Assembly (NCBI RefSeq): GCF_900107275.1
Contig: NZ_FNPI01000001.1
Coordinates: 1,054,001-1,118,000 of the forward strand
Direction of reading: 5' to 3'
Source of the DNA: Evansella caseinilytica
GTDB lineage: Bacteria > Bacillota > Bacilli > Bacillales > Salisediminibacteriaceae
DNA length: 64,000 bases
Notes under the pieces: generated by a model
The model's input: the letters and a program-made list of their open reading frames with translations, nothing else
What the model was told of the DNA's origin: nothing
Database searches by the model: none
Position numbers and translations under genes: made by a program
Part shown: positions 44,429 through 53,233 of the stretch, in pieces
How the letters are laid out: every line of letters begins with the position of its first letter
Position numbering within the stretch: position 1 is the first letter of the stretch

Positions 44429-47140
44429 ATGGAAAAACAACTCGTGCGGAAGACATATTATAAATTGTTCATGAAGGAAGGGGAGACGCGGGAACCGGTA
44501 GAAGTCCTAGGTGAAGCATTTCACAGGGAACAAATGAAAGACACTTTCGACTTGACGTACATCCGTTTTGCCCAAGGAGAAATTTATTATCATAACAAAG
44601 ACCATGAGGCGGCAATTTATAAATGGGAGATTGTCAACAATGAACTAGAGCCCTGGGCGAAGAAAAACATTGGCGATGCCTATCTTGAAGCGGGAATGCT
44701 TACAGAAGCGGAAAAAATGTATTCGACGATCGAGACGGACAACAAGGTTCTTTCCATCGAAACAGCGATGAAATTGATTGCCCTGTATGCAGAGCGGAAT
44801 AATATCGAACGTGTTTACGAGACAATTCACCGAGCGCTCGACATTGACCCCGATTATCCGTATGTAACGGAAACCGCACGGACGTTTTACGAAGATCAAC
44901 GCGATTGGAAAAGCGCCGTTCAGCTTGCTGTTAATGAGGCGCTGCGCACGGAGTCGCTCAGCTGGTATGAAATTTTGACGGAATACATCGCTAATAATTG
45001 TACGAAAGATTTTTCTCCGGATTATTTCCTGGATGTTTTATTAAAAGCAGCAAAAATCGAACAGCAGCTGTTCGCCAGCCTTCTTACCGCGCTTTGGGGA
45101 AGCTACCGCAACAAACAATGGTATCTTGATTTTGTGATGCTGTTGAATGAAGTATTGGAGGCACTTGCTTTAAATAACGCGGATGGTTGGACGGAACTCA
45201 CCAGCCTTCATCATGAATGTTACCTTGATTTGCTGGACGGGCAGTTTACGGTGACGGAGTTACAGCCCGTTGTCCCAAGGCTGTTGAAAAGCTGGCTGCA
45301 AAATGCGCAGAAAAAAACGAAGCTGTTTCCTTCGGCGGCTGTCATGGCCTGGAGCGAAGTGTTTCCGGAATCACTGGAGCCGGCAACGCTCAGGGCTGCT
45401 GAAAAATATCTTTTTCAAGACAACACATTTCCGGCGTCATCGCCGGTGGACGACTCGCTTCAGCTGTATGATGCATTGCGGACGTGGGCTGGAAACAATA
45501 ACCTAGCGTCCGCCGATTCAAAAAAATCACTTGCAAAAATGCTGGCCAATCCCGGGATAAAAAATGTGCTTGTTACCGGAACAGTAGCAGCTAAAGTGTC
45601 CGCTGTCATGAAACTGCTTGCTCAGGAAAAGACGTTTGATGAAGAGAACCCGAGCTGGTTTTTCCATGGAGAACAGCAGCCGGCAGCAGCGATTGTCGGC
45701 TGCTTGGCAACGGAACGCTTCCCGATAAAACCGGAAAAGGCGTCGGCATCTCTGGAAAAATCCGGCTGCACGGCGATGTATTTGCCGCAAATTTCCGCAG
45801 CTGATATTGAGGCTGCCGAGATACAGCAGCTGTTAAAGCTAGCGGATGGTATGCTGTATGTCATTGATCCGCAGGAGCCTTTTCTGGACAGACGGTTGAC
45901 AATCATCCGAAAAATTCATGAACACACACCTTCAATGCCGATTCACTTTGTCATACATTCCATGGATCAGCCGGTATATGATAATGAAATTCAGGCGATG
46001 ATCAAAACGATCAAGGAAAACGTCAGCAACAGATCAGTGAAAATTGTCCACCTGTCCTCACTTCAGGAAAAGGAAAAGAACAGAAAGGAATTGTTTGAAC
46101 TCCTGCAGGCCGCTTATCCGGTAAATAAAGACCGCTTCATTGCAGCGCGGGCTGCAAAAATACTCGATGTCATCAGGGTGACGTTGACGGAGCTTCACAG
46201 CGGCCGGGAAGTGAAGGAAACGAGCATTAAGGAAAGCATGAATTTTGACAGCGATATTTTGCGCCGTTTAAAGGGGCTGAATGAGAACCTTCGCGAAACG
46301 GAAAGCGAACATATTCGTAGCATCACCGACTCTTACCGCGCGGTAAAAAACGAAATGATGAAGGAGATCAGGGAGAACATTCCGAAGCTGTTGCGTCAGT
46401 GCGCTGACGGGATAAATGAAGAAAGTGATTTTCGCCATCTGCATGAACAATTAAACGACACGATGAACGAAAAAATCAAAGCATACTTTGAAGAAATGCT
46501 TGTTCCCGCTGTCCGCGGAAATTTGCGCCATTGGCTTGCATCAGTGCAAAAGGATCTGTTGAAAACCCAGCAGTATTTGCAGGAAATGGGGAACTCTTTT
46601 AACAGCCTCTACGGGCAAGAAAAGGTGAAATTGCGCACGGATGACCGGGTGGTGGAAGATTGGCGGCGGGACATTCAAAGAATGACCAACCGGATTGAGG
46701 TAGAAGAAAACGTGAACATCATGAACCGAACGAAACCGGCGCAACTGCTTCTCAAAGGGGCAGGCAAGCTTCTTAGCGGATTGCAGAAAAATAAGGCACT
46801 GCTGTTCAAACAGTATAAAAAGTATTTGGAAAGTGAGTCTTATGCGGAAGTTTGCGATTCATTGATGAAGCCGTTTCTATTGGAATTTGATTTGTTTGAA
46901 AAAGCGCTGCGGGCAGATGTCAAATTATTTTTCGAAAGCACGTTCGATGAATTGCGCGAGCTTATCGCTTCAACAGAACAAGCAATTGAAAACGGGAAAC
47001 TGCAGTTAAGCGAGATGGAGAACCGGCCGGAAGTCTTTTTCGATCCGCTGCAGATCTTTGAGGTGCGGCTGTTGCAGCTGGACTTTATCGTGAAAACGGC
47101 AGAGGATTATCCGGTGATCCGCCAGATGTCAACGACCTAA
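44429..47140 (+). CDS. Large TPR protein with degenerate dynamin-like GTPase part
   Basis: This 903-residue protein opens with TPR-like helical repeats (about 1-180, for example YYHNKDHEAAIYKWEIV and AEKMYSTIE) and helices to about 360. A segment follows with the spacing of a GTPase but without its residues: VLVTGTVAAKVSAVMKLL near 380 where a P-loop is expected, MLYVIDPQEPFLDRR near 475 and VIHSMDQ near 508. The last 330 residues are long charged helices, as in dynamin stalks. The ATG is at 44429 behind GATAGGAG. I know of no characterised homologue. A structural, membrane-linked role without GTP hydrolysis is a guess. Confidence 0.75.
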   Translation: MEKQLVRKTYYKLFMKEGETREPVEVLGEAFHREQMKDTFDLTYIRFAQGEIYYHNKDHEAAIYKWEIVNNELEPWAKKNIGDAYLEAGMLTEAEKMYSTIETDNKVLSIETAMKLIALYAERNNIERVYETIHRALDIDPDYPYVTETARTFYEDQRDWKSAVQLAVNEALRTESLSWYEILTEYIANNCTKDFSPDYFLDVLLKAAKIEQQLFASLLTALWGSYRNKQWYLDFVMLLNEVLEALALNNADGWTELTSLHHECYLDLLDGQFTVTELQPVVPRLLKSWLQNAQKKTKLFPSAAVMAWSEVFPESLEPATLRAAEKYLFQDNTFPASSPVDDSLQLYDALRTWAGNNNLASADSKKSLAKMLANPGIKNVLVTGTVAAKVSAVMKLLAQEKTFDEENPSWFFHGEQQPAAAIVGCLATERFPIKPEKASASLEKSGCTAMYLPQISAADIEAAEIQQLLKLADGMLYVIDPQEPFLDRRLTIIRKIHEHTPSMPIHFVIHSMDQPVYDNEIQAMIKTIKENVSNRSVKIVHLSSLQEKEKNRKELFELLQAAYPVNKDRFIAARAAKILDVIRVTLTELHSGREVKETSIKESMNFDSDILRRLKGLNENLRETESEHIRSITDSYRAVKNEMMKEIRENIPKLLRQCADGINEESDFRHLHEQLNDTMNEKIKAYFEEMLVPAVRGNLRHWLASVQKDLLKTQQYLQEMGNSFNSLYGQEKVKLRTDDRVVEDWRRDIQRMTNRIEVEENVNIMNRTKPAQLLLKGAGKLLSGLQKNKALLFKQYKKYLESESYAEVCDSLMKPFLLEFDLFEKALRADVKLFFESTFDELRELIASTEQAIENGKLQLSEMENRPEVFFDPLQIFEVRLLQLDFIVKTAEDYPVIRQMSTT

Positions 47141-47160
47141 GCTGGGGCAGCGGCAGTTGT

Positions 47161-47194
47161 GTCTGCAAAGAAAAGTAGCCGGTCCTTTGCAGAC
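47161..47194. terminator. Hairpin between convergent genes
   Basis: GTCTGCAAAG pairs perfectly with CTTTGCAGAC across a 14-base loop, 20 bases behind the TPR gene. No T-run is present. Confidence 0.5.
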
Positions 47195-47249
47195 ACGCCC
47201 GCGAAAAGTGGATATTTTTAGTGCAACGAGCACCGCAGATATGGCTGCT

Positions 47250-48212
47250 TCAATAGCCTTTACTGTAATCAACAGCGTTTATTGCGGGCGGCTTTCCTGC
47301 CATGTAATCCTTTAAATTTGGAAGAAAGATCGTTTCGATCAGCCGCTGGTGATAATGCTCTGTCGAACCGGATGTATGTGGCGTAATAATGACATTTTCC
47401 ATCCCCCACAGCGGACTTTCACTCGAAAGCGGTTCGGTGGCGAAAACATCCAGTCCTGCACCGGCAATCTCTCCAGCTTGCAGAGCTGCAATAAGATCGC
47501 TTTCATTCACCACTTCCCCACGGCCGATATTGATGAAAAACGAAGACGGCTTCATCAGCTCGAATTGTTCGCGGCGGAACAGCCGACGTGTATCGGCGGT
47601 CAATGGCAAGGTAACGACGAGATAATCACAGCGTGGTAAAATAAGATTCAGTTCTTCCGGACGATACATTTCATCCACGTATCTTTCGCTCTTTCCGGAA
47701 TATCGAATGCCGATTACTTTCATACTAAAGGCCTTGGCAATTTTCGCCGTTTCTTTACCGATTTCCCCGACGCCGATGATCCCTACTGTTTTCCTATGCA
47801 TTTCCGATTTTAAATTGGAATGATCCCAAGTTTTTGTTTGTTGATTGTTGACGTATGTATGTATTTTTCGTGTCAGACCGAGCATAAACGCAAAGATCGT
47901 TTCCGAAATCGGGTACGCATGCACACCGTTAGCACTTGTCAACATAATTTTATTTCTGGATAGTTTTTCCAAGGGCATGCTGTTGACTCCGGCACTCCAG
48001 CTTTGAACCCAGCGAAGCGGGGTAGGTTCTTTCAAGCAAAGCGCCTCCAGCTCCGTTTTCCAGCCAGCAACGATTTCGGCATCTTTCACAGCGTTTTCCC
48101 AGCTGCTTTTTTCTTTTCCGACGACGATTTCCCATTCAGGAATAACATTGGCTATTTTATCGATCAGCGTCTGATCAAGCGAATGGGTAATGACGAGCTT
48201 CCGTTTATGCAT
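47250..48212 (-). CDS. D-isomer 2-hydroxyacid dehydrogenase
   Basis: This cytoplasmic NAD(P)-dependent oxidoreductase of 320 residues interconverts 2-keto and D-2-hydroxy acids. It has the nucleotide-binding motif VGIIGVGEIGKETAKIAKAF near 143, the Arg-containing FINIGRGEVVNESDLIAAL near 228, Glu in the ATEPL segment, and the catalytic His in ITPHTSGSTEHY near 279. The ATG is at 48212; upstream is AGGGAGAGAGTAGCTT. It is a single gene. The substrate, for example glyoxylate or phosphoglycerate-like acids, is not clear. Confidence 0.9.
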   Translation of the reverse strand: MHKRKLVITHSLDQTLIDKIANVIPEWEIVVGKEKSSWENAVKDAEIVAGWKTELEALCLKEPTPLRWVQSWSAGVNSMPLEKLSRNKIMLTSANGVHAYPISETIFAFMLGLTRKIHTYVNNQQTKTWDHSNLKSEMHRKTVGIIGVGEIGKETAKIAKAFSMKVIGIRYSGKSERYVDEMYRPEELNLILPRCDYLVVTLPLTADTRRLFRREQFELMKPSSFFINIGRGEVVNESDLIAALQAGEIAGAGLDVFATEPLSSESPLWGMENVIITPHTSGSTEHYHQRLIETIFLPNLKDYMAGKPPAINAVDYSKGY

Positions 48213-48634
48213 AAGCTACTCTCTCCCTCAAAATATTTTTATTGGCGTTTGTATTAAAGCGTCTGTTTAAAAAGGCATCGGCTTCACTCATCAAGGCTGA
48301 CGAAACAGCTCTATCTAAAGAAAACTTGTTTAAAAAGCGATTGCTGTTCAACCGCTATTCTATTTTACCAGAAAAACGGAACGAAGATGCTTCCGCAGAC
48401 ACAGCGATACGAGGAGAAGGTACAAGGAAACGGGAACCGAAGAAAAAAGGAGCGATAAAATGAGATAAAATTCTATCTTGAAATAATAACGCTTTCAAAA
48501 ATAGCATGAATAAAATTCATCAATAACTATGATTTTTCAGAAAAATAGCTTGCCATCTGTCTGGATACTCGTTAAAATGTTCTTTATCGTCAGATAATGT
48601 TACATACTTAACAATGTCAGGAGAGTACGAGAAT
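48213..48634. other. Upstream region of cstA
   Basis: This gap of 422 bases carries a short inverted fragment of the dispersed repeat at about 48269-48290 (GGCATCGGCTTCACTCAT) and a cre-like site (48484-48498). A 73-codon frame at 48242 overlaps the fragment and has no ribosome site. Confidence 0.5.
48484..48498 (-). promoter_or_regulatory. Cre-like site upstream of cstA
   Basis: On the minus strand TTGAAAGCGTTATTA fits the cre consensus but for one base (T in place of the conserved C near the end). It lies 137 bases before the cstA start. Carbon control of a carbon-starvation transporter makes sense, but the match is imperfect. Confidence 0.4.
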
Positions 48635-50071
48635 ATGACAACTTTCTTCATCGCTGTTGCTTTACTAATTACCGGATATGTCGTTTATTCCAAATTTGTG
48701 GAGCGCACTTTCGGGACGGATGATAAAAACAGTACACCGGCTTATTCCAATGGAGACGGTGTCGATTATGTACCGATGAGCTGGTGGAAGGGCAGCTTAA
48801 TCCAACTGCTGAATATTGCCGGATTAGGGCCGATTTTTGGCGCCTTGATGGGAGCGTTGTACGGACCGGTAGCATTTATTTGGATCGTTGTCGGAACGAT
48901 TTTTGCAGGGGCGGTGCATGATTACTTTTCGGGAATGATGTCACTGCGCCATAACGGAGCCCAATATCCTGCGCTGGTCGGCCGCTACTTGGGAAAAACG
49001 GTGCAGGTGGTAATTAATATTGTATCGATCGTACTAATGGTGCTGGTTGCGGCAGCATTTACGGCGGGACCGGCACAATTAATTGCACAGATTACGCCGC
49101 TCAGCTTTACTGTGGCACTCGGTCTCATTTTTACTTATTTTCTGCTTGCCGCTGTCCTGCCGGTTAATAAGGTTATCGGAAGAATCTATCCGATTTTCGG
49201 CGGAATCTTGATTTTTATGGCTGTCTCTATTGCGGTGATGCTGCTTGTTTCCGATTATCATATCCCGAATTTAACGATGCAAAATCTTCATCCGGGTGAT
49301 TTGCCGATTTGGCCGTTGCTGATGGTGACGATCTCATGCGGCGCCATTTCCGGCTTTCACAGTACGCAAAGTCCGATCATTGCCCGGACGTTAAAAAAAG
49401 AGTCGGACGGCAGAAAAGTTTTTTACGGGGCGATGGTGGCGGAAGGAATCATCACGCTCATTTGGGCTGCGGCAGGTATGGCTTTTTTTGGCGGCACAGA
49501 AGGACTTCAGGGTGCCATTGCCGAAGGGGGACCGGCGGGGGCAGTCAACGACATATCGAAAACGCTCCTCGGGACACTCGGTGGAATTCTGGCAATCCTT
49601 GGCGTTATCATTTTGCCGATAACCACGGGAGATACGGCAATTCGCTCTTCACGGATGATGGTGATGGAACTGTTGAGCAAAATGAAAAACAGCGGTGGCG
49701 GAAAAAGAAAAATGCTTGTGGCAACAGGAGTTGTTACTGTTCCGGCAATCATTTTGGCAACGATCGATTATTCATTTTTATGGAGATATGTCGGCTGGAC
49801 AAATCAATTGGTGGCAACGGTCATGCTTTGGACGGCGACGATGTATTTGTTAAAAAATCATCAATTTCATTGGATGACAGGAATTCCGGCAGTGTTTATG
49901 ACCGCAGTCGTGAGCACGTACATTTTTTACGCACCGGAAGGCTTCAGCCTCGACTATCACTTCTCCGTTGGCATCGGTACTGCCATCACGGTCGTTGTCT
50001 TCCTTTGGTATTTGAACGAGCAAAGAAAAACGAAGAAGAACAGAGCTGCAAGCAGGTTAGACGCAGCGTGA
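48635..50071 (+). CDS. cstA: Carbon starvation protein CstA family transporter
   Basis: This membrane protein of 478 residues has over ten hydrophobic segments. YVPMSWWKGSLIQLLNIAGLGPIFGA and GAVHDYFSGMMSLRHNGAQYP are hallmarks of CstA, which takes up pyruvate or peptides when carbon is short. It is the shorter form of the family, since E. coli CstA has about 700 residues. The start at the second ATG, behind AGGAGAG, is preferred over the ATG seven codons earlier. It is a single gene. Confidence 0.92.
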   Translation: MTTFFIAVALLITGYVVYSKFVERTFGTDDKNSTPAYSNGDGVDYVPMSWWKGSLIQLLNIAGLGPIFGALMGALYGPVAFIWIVVGTIFAGAVHDYFSGMMSLRHNGAQYPALVGRYLGKTVQVVINIVSIVLMVLVAAAFTAGPAQLIAQITPLSFTVALGLIFTYFLLAAVLPVNKVIGRIYPIFGGILIFMAVSIAVMLLVSDYHIPNLTMQNLHPGDLPIWPLLMVTISCGAISGFHSTQSPIIARTLKKESDGRKVFYGAMVAEGIITLIWAAAGMAFFGGTEGLQGAIAEGGPAGAVNDISKTLLGTLGGILAILGVIILPITTGDTAIRSSRMMVMELLSKMKNSGGGKRKMLVATGVVTVPAIILATIDYSFLWRYVGWTNQLVATVMLWTATMYLLKNHQFHWMTGIPAVFMTAVVSTYIFYAPEGFSLDYHFSVGIGTAITVVVFLWYLNEQRKTKKNRAASRLDAA

Positions 50072-50223
50072 AGCGGTTGGGGAAGCCTGTTGCCGGATTG
50101 CGGGAAAAAATTTTCGCGTTTTTCGCCGGCTCCTTATATTCGACAACGCTGGGCTTTTCCAAACTTTCCATTTCCATTCATTGCGGTGGATGCCAGGGCA
50201 TGGAAGTTTGTCAATCGCATATA

Positions 50224-50424
50224 TTAACAAGAAACAAAAAAACCATCATTTCCTTGGCGGAAGTCATGGTTTTTATGTTTATCACGGTACATATAATCTT
50301 TTTTCGTTTTTGTTTTTCTTGTGCGCATATCGGCAGACACAAACGGGCTTCGCCCTGCTTCCGGGTTTCGCCGTCCTTCTCTAGCCAGCTTTCGTCTTTG
50401 TTTTTTTGCGTTGGACATTGCCAT
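50224..50424 (-). CDS. Small basic conserved Bacillus protein
   Basis: This 66-residue protein is rich in Lys and Arg: it begins MAMSNAKKQRRKLAREGRRN and continues with DMRTRKTKTKKDY and YRDKHKNH. I recall close relatives in many Bacillus genomes, all of unknown function. The ATG follows AAGGAG with nine bases between. It lies by itself between cstA and the aldo/keto reductase gene, on the minus strand. Nucleic-acid binding is possible given its charge, but that is only an inference. Confidence 0.75.
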   Translation of the reverse strand: MAMSNAKKQRRKLAREGRRNPEAGRSPFVSADMRTRKTKTKKDYMYRDKHKNHDFRQGNDGFFVSC

Positions 50425-50536
50425 CGTTATTCACTCCTTCATATTTTTAGAGGTTGTTCAATCATTATAGTGTTTATCTCGATAGATAACAAGTCGAAAC
50501 GGCTGGAGGCTTCTCGGTAATGACTGGCTTGTTGCT

Positions 50537-50571
50537 TCGGGGATGTCTTAACAGGAATGAGACATCCCCGA
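50537..50571. terminator. Terminator behind the aldo/keto reductase gene
   Basis: TCGGGGATGTCT pairs perfectly with AGACATCCCCGA around an 11-base loop, ten bases beyond the stop of the minus-strand reductase gene. Confidence 0.65.
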
Positions 50572-50581
50572 GCTTATTTCA

Positions 50582-51526
50582 TCAGGAAAGGATCTCTTCA
50601 ATTTGTTCCAGGAGATCGTCTGATAGAGTGACGTCGATTGCTTTCACATTTTGCTCTACCTGCTCCGGTTTGCTCGCGCCGATCAAGGCGCTGGCTACGT
50701 TCGGCTTTCTTAAAATCCAGGCAAGTGCCAGCTCAGGCAAGGTGATACCCGCTTCCTTTGCCAGTCCGTCCAGCTGATCTACTTTTGCAAACACGTCTTC
50801 ATTTAACATGCCTTTTACAAACGTATTGATCGCTTCATTTGCCGCGCGACTGTTTTCCGGTACTTTACCGCCCGTATACTTTCCAGTTAACACCCCTTGC
50901 GCCAGCGGTGAAAAAACAACTTGGCCGATGCCGTATTTTTCGCTGACAGGAATCACTTCTTTTTCGATATAACGATTTAGCATGTTATAAACCGGCTGGT
51001 TGACAACGATGCGGTCCAATAAATATTTGTCGGCGATTCCCGCTGCCTCTTCTATTTGCGCCGCGCTCCATTCACTAACACCGGCGTACAGAATTTTTCC
51101 TTGGCGGATAAGATCATCAATGGCACGCAGCGTTTCTTCTACAGGTGTTTCCGGATCATAGCGGTGACAATAAAAAATGTCAACGTAGTCAAGCTTCATC
51201 CGCTTTAAGCTGTTATGTACCTGCTCTATCACATGCTTGCGGGATAGGCCGCGGTCGTTCGGACCGTCGCCAATCGGCCAAAATGCTTTTGTTGTAATGA
51301 CATACGATTCTCGCGGGTACTCCTTTAATGCTTGCGCCATCACCCGTTCTCCTTCGCCGCGTTCATAAACATTGGCGGAGTCGAAGAAATTGATGCCTAG
51401 TTCAAATGCTTTGTGGATCGTTTTTTCCGCAATATTATCTTCTACCGTCTTTCCGTAAGTCAGCCAGCTTCCTAAACTGATTTCACTCACTTTTAATCCG
51501 GTTTTTCCTAAACGTCGGTATTTCAT
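50582..51526 (-). CDS. Aldo/keto reductase
   Basis: This cytoplasmic NADPH-dependent carbonyl reductase has 314 residues. GINFFDSANVYERGEGERVMAQAL carries the catalytic Asp and Tyr (Asp49 and Tyr54 region), VITTKAFWP the Lys, and YVDIFYCHRYDPETPVEETL the His. The C-terminal GASKPEQVEQNVKAI binds the cofactor. The group is AKR of the Kv-beta/YhdN type. The ATG follows GGGGAGGGATTTTTA. Its upstream region has AGTTACTATA, also present before the HxlR-type regulator gene at 58603, a possible regulatory link. Confidence 0.93.
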   Translation of the reverse strand: MKYRRLGKTGLKVSEISLGSWLTYGKTVEDNIAEKTIHKAFELGINFFDSANVYERGEGERVMAQALKEYPRESYVITTKAFWPIGDGPNDRGLSRKHVIEQVHNSLKRMKLDYVDIFYCHRYDPETPVEETLRAIDDLIRQGKILYAGVSEWSAAQIEEAAGIADKYLLDRIVVNQPVYNMLNRYIEKEVIPVSEKYGIGQVVFSPLAQGVLTGKYTGGKVPENSRAANEAINTFVKGMLNEDVFAKVDQLDGLAKEAGITLPELALAWILRKPNVASALIGASKPEQVEQNVKAIDVTLSDDLLEQIEEILS

Positions 51527-51641
51527 TAAAAATCCCTCCCCGTTTATTTGCCTGCTGTGACATTTTCCTCACTTGCATTGTACTGAAATCGCTTGAATAT
51601 GAAAAGTAGTGAATTTATTTTTATATAGTTAAATGAACATT

Positions 51642-51651
51642 AGTTACTATA
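51642..51651. promoter_or_regulatory. Shared AGTTACTATA box upstream of the reductase gene
   Basis: AGTTACTATA followed by TTATAGTATA lies 116 bases before the aldo/keto reductase start. The same ten bases occur at 58952, before the HxlR-type gene. A role as an operator is inferred. Confidence 0.35.
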
Positions 51652-51731
51652 TTATAGTATAGTACGGAAGGAACAGAAATACAACTTTTCCTTTACTTAG
51701 AAGCCGGAGATGTGATATGTATTAAATATGT

Positions 51732-51895
51732 ATGAAAGAGTATGTTCAAAAAGTGCGGGAAACAGAGCCGGCAAATCTCATCGTTGCGTTGCTCCTCCGC
51801 TGCTCACGTACGTCCTGTGTACGCTTCGCTGCTCGTGGCTGCCGCGCCTCGACCTTCTTGTCTCTGTTATGCCTTCCTTTTTGTACACACACTTA
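51732..51895 (+). repeat. Dispersed intergenic repeat, copy 2 (partner at 4578)
   Basis: It begins AAAGAGTATGTTCAAAAAGTG, matches 4578-4733 along its length and ends near ACACACTTAAATTTAG. It lies directly upstream of the VanW-type gene and extends that open frame artificially by 66 codons. Confidence 0.8.
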
Positions 51896-51939
51896 AATTT
51901 AGAAATTATCAGCGACATCAGGAAGGGGATCAGGAGGCA

Positions 51940-52779
51940 ATGAGTGCTTCGCTTTCGTTAAAACCGGTCAAACGGAGTCCGGTCAGGATCTATGCTGGGA
52001 AAAAATATTATCGTTTTAAACGGTATATTGCCTGGTACTTCGGTAAGAAGAAGTATGCTGCCGAAAAGCAGGATGCGCTTCTGCCGCATGTTATTTTTCG
52101 TCATCAAACATTGCTGCTGCGAAAGCTGAACAATGTGGATATGCAACTGCAACACAATAAAGTGAAGAATTTGAAGATCGCCACCAAACGGATAAATAAG
52201 CTGATCGTCAAGCCCGGAGAAACGTTTTCTTATTGGCGATTGATCGGAAACACGACGAAGAGAAAGGGTTATGTGGAAGGGATGATATTGCATTACGGCA
52301 AAGTGACAACCGGCACAGGCGGCGGCTTATGTCAGTTATCCAATTTGATTTATTGGCTGACGCTGCATTCGCCGTTAACCGTCACCGAAAGATACCGGCA
52401 CAGCTACGATGTATTCCCGGATTCCAACCGAAGTCAGCCGTTTGGCAGCGGAGCAACGTGCGCTTATAATTACCTTGATCTGCAAATAACAAATGAAACG
52501 AACACTACATATCAATTGATCGTTGAAGTGACAGATACCCATTTGACAGGGGAATGGCGGGCGACGGTACCGCCGATAAAACGCTATGAAGTGTATGAGC
52601 GCGACCACTTTATCAGTCAGGAGTTTTGGGGCGGGTATGTGAGACATAATAAAATTTACCGCAAAACTTACAATCTCGGCAACGAACTGATGGATGATGA
52701 GTTCATTACCGAAAATCATGCCGTCATGATGTATTCTCCGTTGCTTGCGGAGCAAACAGCGGCAACGAAGCAGTTTTAA
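51940..52779 (+). CDS. VanW family protein
   Basis: This 279-residue protein carries a VanW domain with FSYWRLIGNTTKRKGYVEGM and TGTGGGLCQLSNLIYWL (about residues 90-130). VanW proteins are named from vancomycin clusters, but their biochemical role is unknown; many bacilli have them outside such clusters, probably in cell-wall work. No signal peptide or membrane segment is visible from the ATG at 51940, which stands close behind CAGGAGG. The preceding 66 codons of open frame derive from the repeat and were left out. Confidence 0.85.
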   Translation: MSASLSLKPVKRSPVRIYAGKKYYRFKRYIAWYFGKKKYAAEKQDALLPHVIFRHQTLLLRKLNNVDMQLQHNKVKNLKIATKRINKLIVKPGETFSYWRLIGNTTKRKGYVEGMILHYGKVTTGTGGGLCQLSNLIYWLTLHSPLTVTERYRHSYDVFPDSNRSQPFGSGATCAYNYLDLQITNETNTTYQLIVEVTDTHLTGEWRATVPPIKRYEVYERDHFISQEFWGGYVRHNKIYRKTYNLGNELMDDEFITENHAVMMYSPLLAEQTAATKQF

Positions 52780-53233
52780 ACAGCCGAAAATCACAGCTTG
52801 CAGGTCGAAAGGGGAAGTAAAATAGTTTTCGAAAACAACCTCATTTTAGCAACTATGTTCATAAAGTTGTCGAAACTTGAAAGAAAATTATAACTTTATA
52901 ACTAGATCTGTTTTTGGCGGATTATGGAGCATTCTCACCAGATGCCTTAACTGTCGGGCGTCTGCATGAAAATACAGTCTTCATGTCCAAAGAGCAGCGC
53001 TAGTTTTTTTTGTGATAAAATAACTAGCTGCCAATTGAAAATTTCGACGATTGTTCGCCATAATTAACAAAGAAACAAAAAAGTGATTCTAAAGACCTGG
53101 ATAAGCGATGCTTGCTGAAGGTTGATCTAGGAAAAAAATCTATGTTAAATATTAAATAGGGACAAATTGTGCGTTATAAAAGTTAGTCGAGGCAATTATT
53201 TTATCACTATTTCGTAAAAGGGGTTTTGGATCA
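52780..53233. other. Gap between VanW and glycosyltransferase genes
   Basis: These 454 bases are AT-rich. I see no gene, strong hairpin or cre site. The glycosyltransferase promoter should be near its right end. Confidence 0.45.

Noticed and set aside
51940-52779. Vancomycin resistance
   Set aside because: VanW alone does not give resistance, and no vanH/A/X genes are present.
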